A DNA stretch of 64,000 nucleotides from Conus ventricosus (Eukaryota > Mollusca > Gastropoda > Neogastropoda > Conidae), in contig CM031601.1 in assembly GCA_018398815.1 (NCBI GenBank), positions 33,971,975 to 34,035,974 of the forward strand, in the 5' to 3' direction. Positions 42,816-53,938 of the stretch are shown piece after piece; the first letter of the stretch is position 1; each line of letters opens with the position of its first letter. The translations under genes were made by a program, and so were the position numbers. The notes beneath the pieces are model-generated. The model did not search any database. It was not told the origin of the DNA and saw only the letters and a list, made by a program, of their open reading frames with translations.

Positions 42816-42929
42816 CAATTGCGTTTCACCTACTATTCATACTGCATGCCAAAGGAAAAGAGTTGAAGTCGTGTGAAACATGTCTTCTCTCATAATTTGT
42901 TGTAAGGAGAGTGGCAGGAGCATCATTTT
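42816..42929. other. unique spacer between two arrays
   Basis: Possible 3' UTR of the putative gene; no polyadenylation signal seen. Confidence 0.3.
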
Positions 42930-44930
42930 TATTCCTCTTGGTTACCATTGTCTGGGTCAGTCATCCTTGCCTTCAAATAGAAGTCTTTGTAGACATTGAA
43001 AAGCTTGTGTAGACATTGACAAGCCTGTGTAGACATGTTGACGAGTCTCTGTACACATTTACAAGTCTTTATAGACACATTGACAAGTCTTTGTAGACAC
43101 ATGGACAAGTCGCTGTAGACATGGACGAGTCTCTGTACACATTTACAAGTCTTTATAGACACATTGACAAGTCTTTGTAGACACATGGACAAGTCGCTGT
43201 AGACATGGACAAGTCTCTGTAGAATGGACAAATCTCTGTAGACATGAGCGAGTCTCTGTAGAATGGACAAGTCTCTGTGAATGGACAAGTCTCTGTAGAT
43301 GGACGAGTCTCTGTAGACATGGACAAGTCTGTAGAATGGACAAGTCTCTGTAGAATGGATGAGTCTCTGTACACACATTGACAGGTCTCTGTAGATATGG
43401 ACAGGTCTCTGTAATAATGGACAAGTCTCTGTATACACATTGACAAGTCTCTGTAGACATGGACAAGTTTCTGTACACACATTGACAGGTCTCTGTAGAT
43501 ATGGACAGGTCTCTGTAATAATGGACAAGTCTCTGTATACACATTGACAAGTCTCTGTAGACATGGACAAGTTTCTGTACACACATTGACATGTCTCTGT
43601 AGACATGGACAAGTCTCTGTAGACACGGACAAGTCTGTACACACATTGACAGTTCTCTGTAGATATGGACAGGTCTCTGTAATAATGGACAAATCTCTGT
43701 ATACACATTGACAAGTCTCTGTAGACATGGACATGTCTGTACACACATTGACAGGTCTCAGTAGACATGGACGAGCCTCTGTACACACATTGACAGGTCT
43801 CAGTAGACATGGACAAGTCTCTGTACACACATTGACATGTCTCTGCAGATATGGACAAGTCTCTGTAGACATGGACAAGTCTGTACACACATTGACAGGT
43901 CTCGGTAGACATGGACAAGTCTCTGTACACACATTGACAGGTCTCGGTAGACATGGACGAGTCTCTGTACACACATTGACAGGTCTCGGTAGACATGGAC
44001 GAGCCTCTGTACACACATTGACAGGTCTCAGTAGACATGGACAAGCCTCTGTACACACATTGACATGTCTCTGCAGATATGGACAAGCCTCTGTAGACAT
44101 GGACAAGTCTGTACACACATTGACAGGTCTCGGTAGACATGGACAAGTCTCTGTACACACATTGACAGGTCTCAGTAGACATGGACAAGTCTGTACACAC
44201 ATTGACAGGTCTCAGTAGACATGGACAAGTCTGTACACACATTGACAGGTCTCTGTAGACATGGACAAGTCTGTACACACATTGACAGGTCTCTGTAGAC
44301 GTGGACAAGTCTCTGTAGACATGGACAATTCTCTGTAGACATTGACAAGTCTCTGTAGAATGAACAAATCTCTGTAGACATGGACAAATTCTCTGTACAC
44401 ACATTGACAGGTCTCGGTAGACATGGACAAGTCTCTGTAGACTGGACAAGTCTCTGTAGACATGGACAAGTCTCTGTACACACAATGGCAGGTCTCCGTA
44501 GATGTGGACAAGTCTCTGTAGACATGGACAATTCTCTGTAGACATTGACAAGTCTCTGTAGAATGAACAAGTCTCTGCAGACATGGACAAGTCTCTGTAC
44601 ACACATTGACAGGTCTTCGTAGATGTGGACAAGTCTCTGTAGACATGGACAAGTTTCTGCAGACAAGGACAAGTGTCTGTACACATTACCACGTCTCTGT
44701 AGACATGGACAAGTCCCTGTACATATTACCAAGTCTCTGTAGACACTGTCAAGTCTCTGTAGACACATTGACAAGTCGTTACAGACTATAACAAGTCTGT
44801 CTACATGAACAAGTCTCTGTAGACAAATTGACAAGTCTCTGTAGACATACTTACTAATGTCTGTACATACTGACAAGTCTCTAGACATACTGACACACAT
44901 CTATACATGTTGACAAGTTTTTTCTGTTTT
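42930..44930. repeat. 21-bp-based array, about 95 units, 2 kb
   Basis: The base unit is GTCTCTGTAGACATGGACAA, with a frequent higher-order form including TACACACATTGACAG. The 21-bp period leaves a 587-codon minus-strand frame (CQCVYRDLSMSTET repeats), the longest in the window, which I regard as an artefact. Confidence 0.95.
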
Positions 44931-45235
44931 TTGTTTTTTACATATCAACAACTGAAACTCCAAAATTGTCTGCATATCTGTAGATTATTATAATTACATA
45001 TGTACGACTTACGTATGTTAAGCTGAATTATGACGTCACTCGGATAGAGGGTGCCAGGACACTTCCGTTACGCCGATGTCGGAATGAGCAACTGAACAAG
45101 AAACCCAAAACAAGCTTGACTCGACTTCTTGTTTTTATGGTATGACTGGCACATCTTCAATATCTTTTTTTCTTTTTAAACAAAACAACAACAAAATGTC
45201 ATGGTATTGACCGCTGTCAGATTTTAGGCAGCATT
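44931..45235. promoter_or_regulatory. intergenic stretch with a perfect CRE
   Basis: TGACGTCA, the full palindromic CRE, lies at 45031-45038. An ETS-like ACTTCCGT follows near 45061 and the local CpG content is raised. No gene start is clear downstream, so a promoter role is speculative. Confidence 0.25.
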
Positions 45236-45846
45236 GATGGTTTACCCCCTTCTCCTTCCTTTCACTCTCCCCCTCCCTCCCCCCGGGTTGTCAGCTTCTT
45301 GTGTTAGTGACAGTTCTTGGCCTTTCGTACCGAGGACATTTATCAAATCTTTGACTGCCTCCACTAATAAACTAGAAAACTGTCTTGGGCTGACAGCATG
45401 TTTGAAAACAAAGCTGTGGACAATTCTTTTGGTGCTTTTCTTGTTTTAAGTTGAAACATATGCACAGTATGATTCCATGAACAAAAAAGACAACTGAAAG
45501 AGTTTTCTGCAAGTCAAACAATCGAATGAAAAGATTCCACAAAAATTCAAAGATTGTTTCTCACAAATAAGAAACATATACATTTCTAATATTGCCATGT
45601 TATTGGCAACCTGGAATAAAAAAAATAAAATAAAAAAAACGTTAAAAAAATCTAGTATCCCAGAAACTGCATGCATATGTGTGCATGTATGTGCATCTAT
45701 ATAGACACATTGCATTGTTGTACTGACCTAAAAACTAAGGTTCTTGATACAGCAGGAGAGGGTTTGGTTCATGCAGGCAGATTTGAAGCATGAACCGTTC
45801 TGGTGTGCATGCCTGTATGTTACAAATGCTCACTGACAAATTTCAT

Positions 45847-45926
<80 letters not shown>

Positions 45927-46390
45927 GTATTCTGACATGAATTGTGGAGCTTAAAAAAAAAAGAAAAACATTCAAGTTCCCATATATACCCGGAACTAAC
46001 CTACGGAACAAGTCCTTGTTACTCTGGTCTTCTTCTCTGGAATCATGTCTGCCTGAGCTAAAGTATCATTGAAGCTCAGAATCTTACACAAGAAAATGTT
46101 CATATATTTTGCACACTCACAGTTATATAGGTATGCAGTATTATTGATATTACTAATGCCTATCCACAAGCATGTCATTGCTATATCATCAGCAAAATAC
46201 ATTTTCCCTTACAATCCAAAAGTGATTGTTGCTGTTTACAAGTACTTCTGTTTTAAAATAAATTGCTACTGATATTGATTGGACTACTGTTTGAAATAAA
46301 CTGCTGCTATCATTCGAGCCAATGCACCTCTCATATAATCACATGTACTATTTTTAGGGACAGATAGGATGGATAATGGTGTTGCTTTTT
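45236..46390. other. intergenic sequence with (TC)n(AC)n microsatellite
   Basis: The microsatellite is at about 45847-45925. The remainder is AT-rich and without a recognised gene. Confidence 0.6.
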
Positions 46391-46526
46391 TTCAACTTTT
46401 TTTTTTTTTTTTTTGCTTCTTTTTTCTTATTTTCTTTTTCCTTTTGTTGTTGTTGCGAATTTCTACTTTTTTTTTCTTTCTTGCCTCCCCCCCCCCCCCC
46501 CCAACACAATATCAAAGAATCTCTCT

Positions 46527-46559
<33 letters not shown>

Positions 46560-46560
46560 G
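46391..46560. repeat. poly-T, poly-C and (CT)n tract
   Basis: Pure pyrimidine on the plus strand for nearly 170 bp, with poly-C at about 46488-46502. Frames across it are artefacts. Confidence 0.9.
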
Positions 46561-46719
46561 ACCATATCATTAGCTCCTGTTCCTCACTTACTTCAAAAAC
46601 AAAACGTGCACAAGGAACAAGAATGTTGGATATGAAGATACATGCTTGTGTACTTGAAGACGAGTGCCTCATGAATCACTGATTATTCATCCTTAGAGTG
46701 TGCTGATGTTACTATTAAA

Positions 46720-46766
46720 TTGTGTGTGTGCGTGTGCATGCGCAGCAAAGCTTGGTAGTGTGTGTT

Positions 46767-46801
<35 letters not shown>

Positions 46802-47145
46802 ATGTGTGTGTTTGCGTGCGTGCATGCTTGCGTATGTGCGTGCGTGGTGTGTGTGTGTGTGTCACATAGTTTTAGTGTGTATGTATGTTTTCGTTATGAT
46901 GATATGAATCATTACTGTTTTTATTTTGATTTTTTAAATATTGTGCAGTAGTGTTGATGTGTTAGTATCCTTAAACCCAAAAGTTACATTGGCCAGATGA
47001 AAAAGGATCTACCTGCTTATCCATCGCCTTTGGGAATAAAGATTACTAATCATTAAATCAATCTGTCAATCTCTTTCACGTGCACAAACACACACACACA
47101 CACACACACGCACGCACGCACGCACGCGCGCCACGCACGCACACA

Positions 47146-47211
<66 letters not shown>

Positions 47212-47232
47212 TACTAAGCTTTGCTGTATGAC
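46720..47232. repeat. inverted pair of (TG)n / (CA)n tracts
   Basis: GCAAAGCTTGGTAGTGTGTG at 46744 onward is mirrored by CACACACTACTAAGCTTTGC ending at 47224. Both flank long TG or CA runs, so the 480-bp segment is a large imperfect palindrome. Confidence 0.75.
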
Positions 47233-47403
47233 GTCGGGGTTTTTGTTGTTGTTTTGTGTTTGTTTTTGTTCGTTTGTTTACAGACATGGATTAGCACATT
47301 ACGGATTTTCATCGTTGAAAATGTGAGAAGCTCGCTTCACTGCACAAAACTGCGACTTCGTAATTATGGAATATGACATGTGTTTCTACTGACGCCCACA
47401 AGA

Positions 47404-47426
47404 TCACATGATCAGGAATCATGTGA
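47404..47426 (+). promoter_or_regulatory. palindromic pair of M-box (MiT/TFE) motifs
   Basis: TCACATGA (47404-47411) and TCATGTGA (47419-47426) form an inverted repeat around AGGAA-type spacing. TCATGTGA is the M-box recognised by the MITF/TFEB/TFE3 family, which controls lysosomal genes. It lies about 80 bp before a consensus splice donor and upstream of a lysosomal-enzyme gene. The functional role is inferred. Confidence 0.45.
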
Positions 47427-47429
47427 CAA

Positions 47430-47506
47430 ACGTGCGCGTTCTACCGCCGTCTGCAGTTGTCAGAATTGCACAGAAAACGTGCAGTGTTTTGATTAGTTAC
47501 GGGACG
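47430..47506 (+). other. possible noncoding first exon of GH27 copy 2
   Basis: CpG-containing sequence downstream of the M-box pair ends with GACG before GTAAGT, a full consensus donor. The start codon exon of copy 2 has an acceptor but no donor-less leader, so an upstream 5' UTR exon is expected. The transcription start is not defined; the left limit is arbitrary. Confidence 0.4.
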
Positions 47507-47989
47507 GTAAGTAACCACTATGTTGCACAGTGAGTCAGGCTGTTACAGGTACAAGGTACATTGCCTAATTTATGACTAGAATACAACTGACACACACATG
47601 TAGATCGCGTACTAATCTGGTCTTAAAATAAAACGAATGACTTTCTCTAAGAAGAAGACAACTCTACGGCCCCCACAAATAAAGACAATTTACCAGTTGT
47701 TGTTATTATTGTTTTGATACAGATTTATGCAGCAAGGGGTACGTTTGGGTTAGGATTGGGATCTGGGTAATGTTTAACAATAGTATACGAAATTCAGGGG
47801 GCTATTTGCACGCACTTTTTTTGGGTGTTTTCGGTTCTGCTGGTTTCAGTTACTGAGTTGGGGTTAGGGCCACGCTTTCAGCCGGTGAAGTCGTCAAGTT
47901 GCCATGTTGTGGATTCCAAGTGTGCATGAACTCGCCGACCTGTTATGCGATTTTTTGGCCACACGCCACTATTTCACATGAAAAACGCG
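47507..47989. other. unique sequence after the possible first exon
   Basis: No gene or repeat recognised. Confidence 0.5.
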
Positions 47990-48370
47990 GCTGGCGGTGG
48001 TGGACCCAAATACACGTTCAGGTAAATAACTCAACACACGTTCAGGTAAATGACTCAATACACGTTTGGGTAAATGACTCGATACACGTTCAGGTAAATA
48101 ACTCGACACACGTTCAGGTAAATGACTCAATACACGTTTGGGTAAATGACTGGATACACGTTCAGGTAAATAACTCAACACATGTTCAGGTAATTACTCA
48201 ATACACGTTTAGGTAAATAATTCAACACACGTTCAGGTAAATGACTCAATACACGTTTAGGTAAATAACTCAACACACGTTCAGGTAAATAACAATACAC
48301 GTTCAGGTAAATAACTCAACACATGTTCAGGTAAATGACTCAATACACATTCAGGTAAATAACTCCAAAG
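47990..48370. repeat. 23-24-bp minisatellite, about 16 copies
   Basis: The unit is CACGTTCAGGTAAATAACTC AACA. Each unit contains GGTAAAT, a donor-like word. Confidence 0.93.
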
Positions 48371-48970
48371 CATAGAACAGTTTTACAGTAGCATGTAATG
48401 AATACAGAGCACAGTTCCCCTCCCCCACCCCCGCTCCACCCCCTATCCCACATCATTTAGGTTAATGCCTCATGTGTGGTCATTCTTGCGCATATGGCAT
48501 CATCTGTGTGGCGGGAATATAGACGTTAAAAAAAAAGAAGAAAAAACAGAAGCTCATTTGCCTAGGTTATATGTGCACCCCAACATTTTGGTAAAGCCCT
48601 GAAAAATAAGAATAATCATCTTCATCTTGATCGTTAAGACGCTTGAGGCCTGGGTAGGCCAGTTCGTCATCACAGATGAGCTTTGTGTGCGTACTTGTGC
48701 TAAAGCGTTTACCATACACTTTGGAGTGATCACTCAAACATAAACACTCTTGCCCATCCACACACATGTTCTCTACTTTATCAGGTCAGTCCAGCTGCCG
48801 GCTTTGGGTCTTGTCAGGATTCTTGCAAGCCCTCCATAGAATTAACTACTAAGTACGAGTTTGTCACCATCAAAATCTCTAGTGTTACTGAGTGTCGTAG
48901 AAGTCAGTGCTGTCGTAACTATTTATGGTTGTTCTGTTGCAATGCTAAGTCGAGAATTACTCCTATGAAC
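48371..48970. other. intergenic or 5' intron sequence, nothing recognised
   Basis: A C-rich stretch lies at about 48417-48447. No gene seen. Confidence 0.5.
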
Positions 48971-49255
48971 AGAAGGCCAAAGCACTGGTCTGTCACTGGC
49001 TCCAGAACTATTATAGTGATCACAGTAGGACAGTCACAGCTGCCAGCTGCTCTGAACTATTATAGTGATCACAGTAGGACAGTCACAGCTGCCAGCTGCT
49101 CTGAACTATTATAGTGATCACAGTAGGACAGTCACAGCTGCCAGCTGCTCTGAACTATTATAGTGATCACAGTAGGACAGTCACAGCTGCCAGCTGCTCT
49201 GAACTATTATAGTGATCACAGTAGGACAGTCACAGCTGTCAGCTGCTCTGGGCAG
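48971..49255. repeat. 49-bp minisatellite, 5-6 copies
   Basis: The unit is TGCTCTGAACTATTATAGTG ATCACAGTAGGACAGTCACA GCTGCCAGC. Confidence 0.95.
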
Positions 49256-49659
49256 CCTGTCACTTGTGTCAGGCAAGTGTGTCTTGACGCTTGTGTCAGG
49301 CAGTGATAACTTTAATTCAACAAGTATCATATGATACAGAAATTAAAATACAATTTATTGTCATCTGCCATTCTGTTAGCAAGTCACTTAGATTTCTAGT
49401 AAACCAGGCACCTGCACGCTCCATTTTAATTGTCAAAAAATGTGGATGTTATAATCATGATTTAAAATGATACTTTCAATAAGTGAACTCTCCCAAATTT
49501 TGTGATGGTTATTTGATGTCAAGAAATTAATGCTGAACTTGTATTTCCCTTCATCAAATATTTGATAAGTTTTTCTTGCACTGCAGGCAGGTCACCAAAA
49601 TTCACCCCACACAAATCAGCCGTGTCTGCAGACAGCATTACAATGCAACCCAAAATTCA
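49256..49659. other. unique sequence, nothing recognised
   Basis: AT-rich, no gene seen. Confidence 0.5.
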
Positions 49660-50190
49660 CCTATTAATCACCTTTCACCTATCCCAGAGTCTTGAAGACC
49701 GTTGGGGTGCCACAGAAAACTTTGCAACCAGCTTACTTCACTCTTCCCGTTTCTCAGATGCTTTTACAGTTTTAGGCAATTGTTGTGTTTGAGGCCAGTC
49801 CATGGACTGATGTTGTCCTCCCATCTCTTTCTCTGTCTCCCTCTCCTCCTGCCTCCTTGCACTGTTCCTTCTAGAATAGTTTTGGCAAGTCTGTTGATCT
49901 TGATACAGAACCATACCATCTCATTTTCCTTCTTTTCACTGTGGACAACAGGTCTTTGTATTGTCCAGTGGCTGGACCTCAAAGTTGGTAATGTGGTCTT
50001 TGTATGAGATACAAAGGTTCTTGTGAAAGTATCTCATCTCTAACGCCTGAATCCTTCTCTAAAGTTCAGCGGTCAGAGTCCACATCTCACGGGCACAGAG
50101 AAATATGGCAATGAGCGGGGAGTGCATCAGTCTGATCTTAGAACTGATTGTGATGTTTCTGTCATTTCAGATGGGTCTTAGTCTGGGCAG
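49660..50190 (-). mobile_element. degenerate LINE reverse-transcriptase 3' end
   Basis: On the minus strand the broken frame includes RLAKTILEGTVQGGRRRGRQ and RKRWEDNISPWTGL, a common C-terminal motif of non-LTR retrotransposon proteins. It is a different family from the fragment at 7020-7690. Confidence 0.78.
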
Positions 50191-50609
50191 CGCTGTTGTT
50201 GTTTGCACAACTCTGCCTTGTCTGTAGACTGAATGCTATGGACCCACAGCCACAACATGCACATCTGGCCTATGTGTTACAAGCATGGTCATTACTCCAA
50301 CCGTGCAGTACTAGTACAGTTAGAACTTTCACTAGGATGGTCAGAGAACCTCAGATCAAAGTACCAACACACTGGGTAGGCACAAGCAGCTCCAACCAGT
50401 CTTCCACTATCATCTCTGTCCAGCAACATAACAGGCAGCAGAATCTTTTCTTTTTTTTTTTTTAAACAGTGATAAATGAAGTGCTACAGAAGTCCTTTCT
50501 GGCTTGAGACTACATGTCTGGTCTTTAATCTACTCTTCCTTTCACAACATCCATTGTCAACCAGACCTGAGATATACTGACACCTGCAGTGTTAGAAGGT
50601 GTCAACAGA
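50191..50609. other. unique sequence with a poly-T run
   Basis: Poly-T at about 50448-50462; no gene recognised. Confidence 0.5.
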
Positions 50610-50705
50610 AAAAAACCCTCGTAGAGAAGCATCCATGACGGGGTTGAGACTCACTTGTGTTTCCAGTCTTCCCATAGCACCCTCAGCTCTCTGGACCACA
50701 ACTGC
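50610..50705 (-). mobile_element. short diverged SINE fragment
   Basis: The minus-strand sequence GGGAAGACTGGAAACACAAG and TCATGGATGCTTCTCTACGA resembles the SINE body (GGGAAGACTGGGACCACACA, TAATGGATGCGTTTCTGAGA). Confidence 0.5.
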
Positions 50706-51045
50706 TTCACTTGACACATAGCATGCAGAGGTGTGGTACGCCTTTGACAGGACTCCACACCCCCACCCCCACCCCCACCTGCAAACTGTGATGATAAGCA
50801 GTGCATCAGGACCCCACCCCCACCCCCCCCCTCTCCTCCTGCAAACAGTGATGATAAGCAGTGCATCATGACAAAGCGTAAGCCATGTAATGAGCCTGAA
50901 GTCATGTGACCTTGTCTGTATGCATGTACACACATGCACACACACGCACGCACGCATGCATGCATGTATACAGGTACAATCTGACATATTTTGCAATGTT
51001 ACATTTTGAATATATGCCTTGTGTGTGAATTACAACTGATGCACA
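50706..51045. repeat. C-rich duplication and spacer
   Basis: A 55-bp block (CCCCCACCCCCACCTGCAAA, GTGATGATAAGCAGTGCATC) occurs twice at about 50757-50870. The rest is unique. Confidence 0.7.
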
Positions 51046-51409
51046 TTGATGCTGGCCTCATTGTGTTTGTTGTTGTAGGTTTTGTAACATGGTGCTGGCC
51101 TCATTGTGTTTGTTGTTGTAGGTATTGTAACATTGTGTTTGTTGTTGTAGGTATTGTAACATGATGCTGGCCTCATTGTGTTTGTTGTTGTAGGTATTGT
51201 AACATTGTGTTTGTTGTTGTAGGTATTGTAACATGATGCTGGCCTCATTGTGTTTGTTGTTGTAGGTATTGTAACATTGTGTTTGTTGTTGTAGGTATTG
51301 TAACATGGTGCTGGCCTCATTGTGTTTGTTGTTGTAGGTATTGTAACATTGTGTTTGTTGTTGTAGGTATTGTAACATGATGCTGGCCTCATTGTGTTTG
51401 TTGTTGTAG
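51046..51409. repeat. array carrying copies of the copy 2 start-codon region
   Basis: Alternating 43-bp and 29-bp units share TTGTTGTAGGTATTGTAACA. The longer form continues TGATGCTGGCCTCATTG, matching the true exon start (GTATTGTAGCATGATGCTGC). Each longer unit therefore has an ATGATGCTG and a ten-codon frame closed by the TAG of the next acceptor. Confidence 0.9.
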
Positions 51410-51571
51410 GTATTGTAGCATGATGCTGCTCCTCCTCATCCTGAGTCAGTGTATCTACGGCACTGTCTCAATGAACAACGGCCTGGCTCGCACGCCACCC
51501 ATGGGCTGGTTGTCATGGGAACGCTTCCGGTGTGAGACTGACTGTGTTACCTATCCTGACAGCTGTGTGAA
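51410..51571 (+). CDS. NAGA: GH27 copy 2, exon 1
   Basis: The acceptor TTGTTGTTGTAG ends at 51409. Translation starts at ATG 51420 (a second ATG follows at once). The coding part is 152 bp, exactly as in copy 1, ending in phase 2 before GTATGT. Residues 1-17 form a signal peptide (MMLLLLILSQCIYGTVS). The body [20 protein letters not shown] and CETDCVTYPDSCV matches copy 1 at most positions. The donor GTATGT is followed by an array starting about 15-25 bp later. Confidence 0.94.
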
Positions 51572-51589
51572 GTATGTTAGACTGTAGAC

Positions 51590-52045
51590 TGTGATGCATA
51601 ATGCAGAAGTTGATGTGAACTTGTTTGTCATACATAATGAAAAAAATTGATATGCACTTGTTTGTCTTGCATAATGAGAAAAGTTGATGTGCACATGTTT
51701 GTCATGCATAATGTGAAAAGTTGATATGCACATGTTTGTCTTGCATAATGAGAAAAGTTGATATGCACATGTTTGTTATGCACATTGAGAAAAATTGATG
51801 TGCACTTGTTTGTCTTGCATTATGAGAAAAGTTGATGTGCACATGTTTGTCTTGCATTATGAGAAAAGTTGATGTGCAGATTCTTGTCTTGCATTATGAG
51901 AAAAGTTGATGTGCACATGTTTGTCTTGCATTATGAGAAAAGTTGATGTGCACATGTTTGTCTTGCATTATGAGAAAAGTTGATGTGCACATGTTTGTCT
52001 TGCATTATGAGAAAAGTTGATGTGCACATGTTTGTCATGTATAAT
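51590..52045. repeat. 37-bp minisatellite near the exon 1 donor, about 12 copies
   Basis: The unit is ATGAGAAAAGTTGATGTGCA CATGTTTGTCTTGCATT. The first recognisable unit begins within 25 bp of the exon 1 donor. Confidence 0.93.
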
Positions 52046-52195
52046 GGGAAAACGTTGGTCCATTCAGTATCTAGTGCATTGTTTTCTGGTCTGCAAACGA
52101 TTTGTTCTTTACATTAAAGTGTGGTCCATCCAGTATCTAATGCACAGTTTTCTGGTCTGCAATCTAAACTAAGCACATGTAATACATATTTCAAA
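52046..52195. repeat. two-copy repeat
   Basis: GGTCCATTCAGTATCTAGTG CATTGTTTTCTGGTCTGCAA occurs twice with changes. Confidence 0.7.
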
Positions 52196-52531
52196 CAGTC
52201 AAGGTGTTAAGGATCAAAATCATGCCACTGGAATTCAAACTGGTGTTGAAATTATTATTCTCATTATTATTCTTTGAGTGTTTTAAGGGTCAAAATCATG
52301 CCACTATTATTCAAACTATTGATGAAATCATTATTTTCGTTGTTATAAGAGTATTTTTAAGGATCAAAATCATGCCACTATTATTCAAACTATTGATGAA
52401 ATTATTATCATTATTATTAGAGTATCTTAAGAATCAAAATTATGCCACTATTGTTCAAACTATTGATGAAATTATTATTATCAGTATTATTAGAGTGTGT
52501 TAAGGATAAACAAGATGCAAAGCATATAAAC
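52196..52531. repeat. about 75-bp repeat, 4 copies, interrupted by an element
   Basis: Units contain ATCAAAATCATGCCACTATT ATTCAAACTATTGATGAAAT. A further unit lies at 53940-53990 beyond the inserted element. Confidence 0.85.
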
Positions 52532-53345
52532 GTACTCCCAGTTTATCCTGAATACGCGTGAGATATTCTATAGAGAGGAAAAACCGTCTTGGGCTGATGT
52601 AACCGTAAGTAATGGCTTTTCTGGTAAACATCGGCCATGATCTGTGACCTATAATGAACATACTTAAAAATTTTCAGAAAGGTCGGCCAAGTACTTTCTG
52701 AGATTTTGCATAAAGAAGAAAACCATTATGGGCCGTTAGTAAGGGCTATAATGGTAAACTTAAACATCGGGCATTATCCGTGACCCATAATAAACATACC
52801 TACAAATTTTCAGAAATATTGGCCACATACGTTCTAAGATATTCCATTAAAAAAAAAAAGAACCGTTAGGGGCCGTTATAGCTGCTAGTAATGGCTATAA
52901 CGGTAAAGTAAAACATCGGGCATCATCCGGGACCCATAATGAACATACCTAAAAACTTTCAGAAAGATTAGCCAAGTACTTTCTTAGATATTCCATAAAG
53001 AAGAAAAACCGTTAAGGGCTGTTGTAACCGTTAGTAACGGCTATAACGGTAAACTAAAACATTGGGTATCATCCGTGACCCATAATGAACATACCTACAA
53101 ATTTTCAGAAAGATCAACAGAGTGCTTTTTGAGATATTCCATAAAGAAGAAAAACCATTATGGGCCGTTATAGCCCTTAGTAACGGCTATAACGGTAAAC
53201 TGAAACGTCGGGCATCATCCGTAACACATAGTAGTGAACATACATGCTAATTTTCACAAAGATCGGCCATGTACTTTCTGAGATATTCCATAAAGAAGAA
53301 AAACCATTACAGGCCATTACAGCTGTTAGTAATGGCTATAATGGC

Positions 53346-53401
53346 ATTGTGACTCGTTTGTCCACGTTCTCTGGGCGGTTCGCTAACATTTATTTAAGAT
53401 T
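53346..53401 (+). mobile_element. 56-bp insertion of the Penelope-like terminus
   Basis: The block with ACTCGTTTGTCCACGTTCTC and GGGCGGTTCGCTAACATTTA is nearly identical to 2111-2160. It is flanked by a perfect 9-bp duplication TATAATGGC (53337-53345 and 53402-53410). Confidence 0.85.
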
Positions 53402-53810
53402 TATAATGGCAAATTAAAACATCGGGCATCATCTGTGACCCATAATGAACATACCTGCTAATTTTTACAAAGATCGGCCAAGTACTTTCTGAGATATTCC
53501 ATAAATAAGAAAAACCGTTACAGGCGCTACAGCCGTTAGTAACGGTTATAACGGTAAAGTAACACATCGGGCATCATTTCTGGCCCATAACAAACATACC
53601 TGCTAATTTTCACAAAGATCGGCCAAGTACTTTCTGAGATATTCCATAAAGAAGAAAAACCGTAACAGGTCATTACAGCCTTTAGTAACAGCTATAACGG
53701 TAAAATAACACATCGGGCATCATCTCTGGCCCATAACGAACATACAATTTTCAGAAAGATCGGCCCAGTAGTTTTGTCTGGAGCGAAAGGAACACATTTT
53801 GACCACGGAC

Positions 53811-53811
<1 letters not shown>

Positions 53812-53881
<70 letters not shown>
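53812..53881. repeat. (CA)n microsatellite
   Basis: About 35 perfect CA units within the TIR-bounded element. Confidence 0.97.
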
Positions 53882-53884
<3 letters not shown>

Positions 53885-53938
53885 CATTTCTTCATTCCCA
53901 TTCTAAAGTACTCCCTGTTCTATAAGAAATGGGAGTAC

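Larger units (their letters stand above)
52532..53938. mobile_element. TIR-bounded element made of satellite-like repeats
   Basis: GTACTCCCA at 52532-52540 and TGGGAGTAC at 53930-53938 bound the element, which splits the array at 52196. The inside holds about eight units of 130-160 bp with GAGATATTCCATAAAGAAGA, GTAACGGCTATAACGGTAAA and CATCATCCGTGACCCATAAT. The right end is a hairpin (GTACTCCC/GGGAGTAC) after a (CA)n run. There is no coding capacity. Confidence 0.65.

Noticed and set aside
39337..42876. Frames of 130-339 codons in the 48-bp array
   Set aside because: Periodic artefact; only the non-repeat start (39298-39482) looks coding.
42929..44692. 587-codon minus-strand frame as a secreted repeat protein
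   Set aside because: The 21-bp period explains the lack of stops; no signal peptide, no non-repeat domain, no splice sites.
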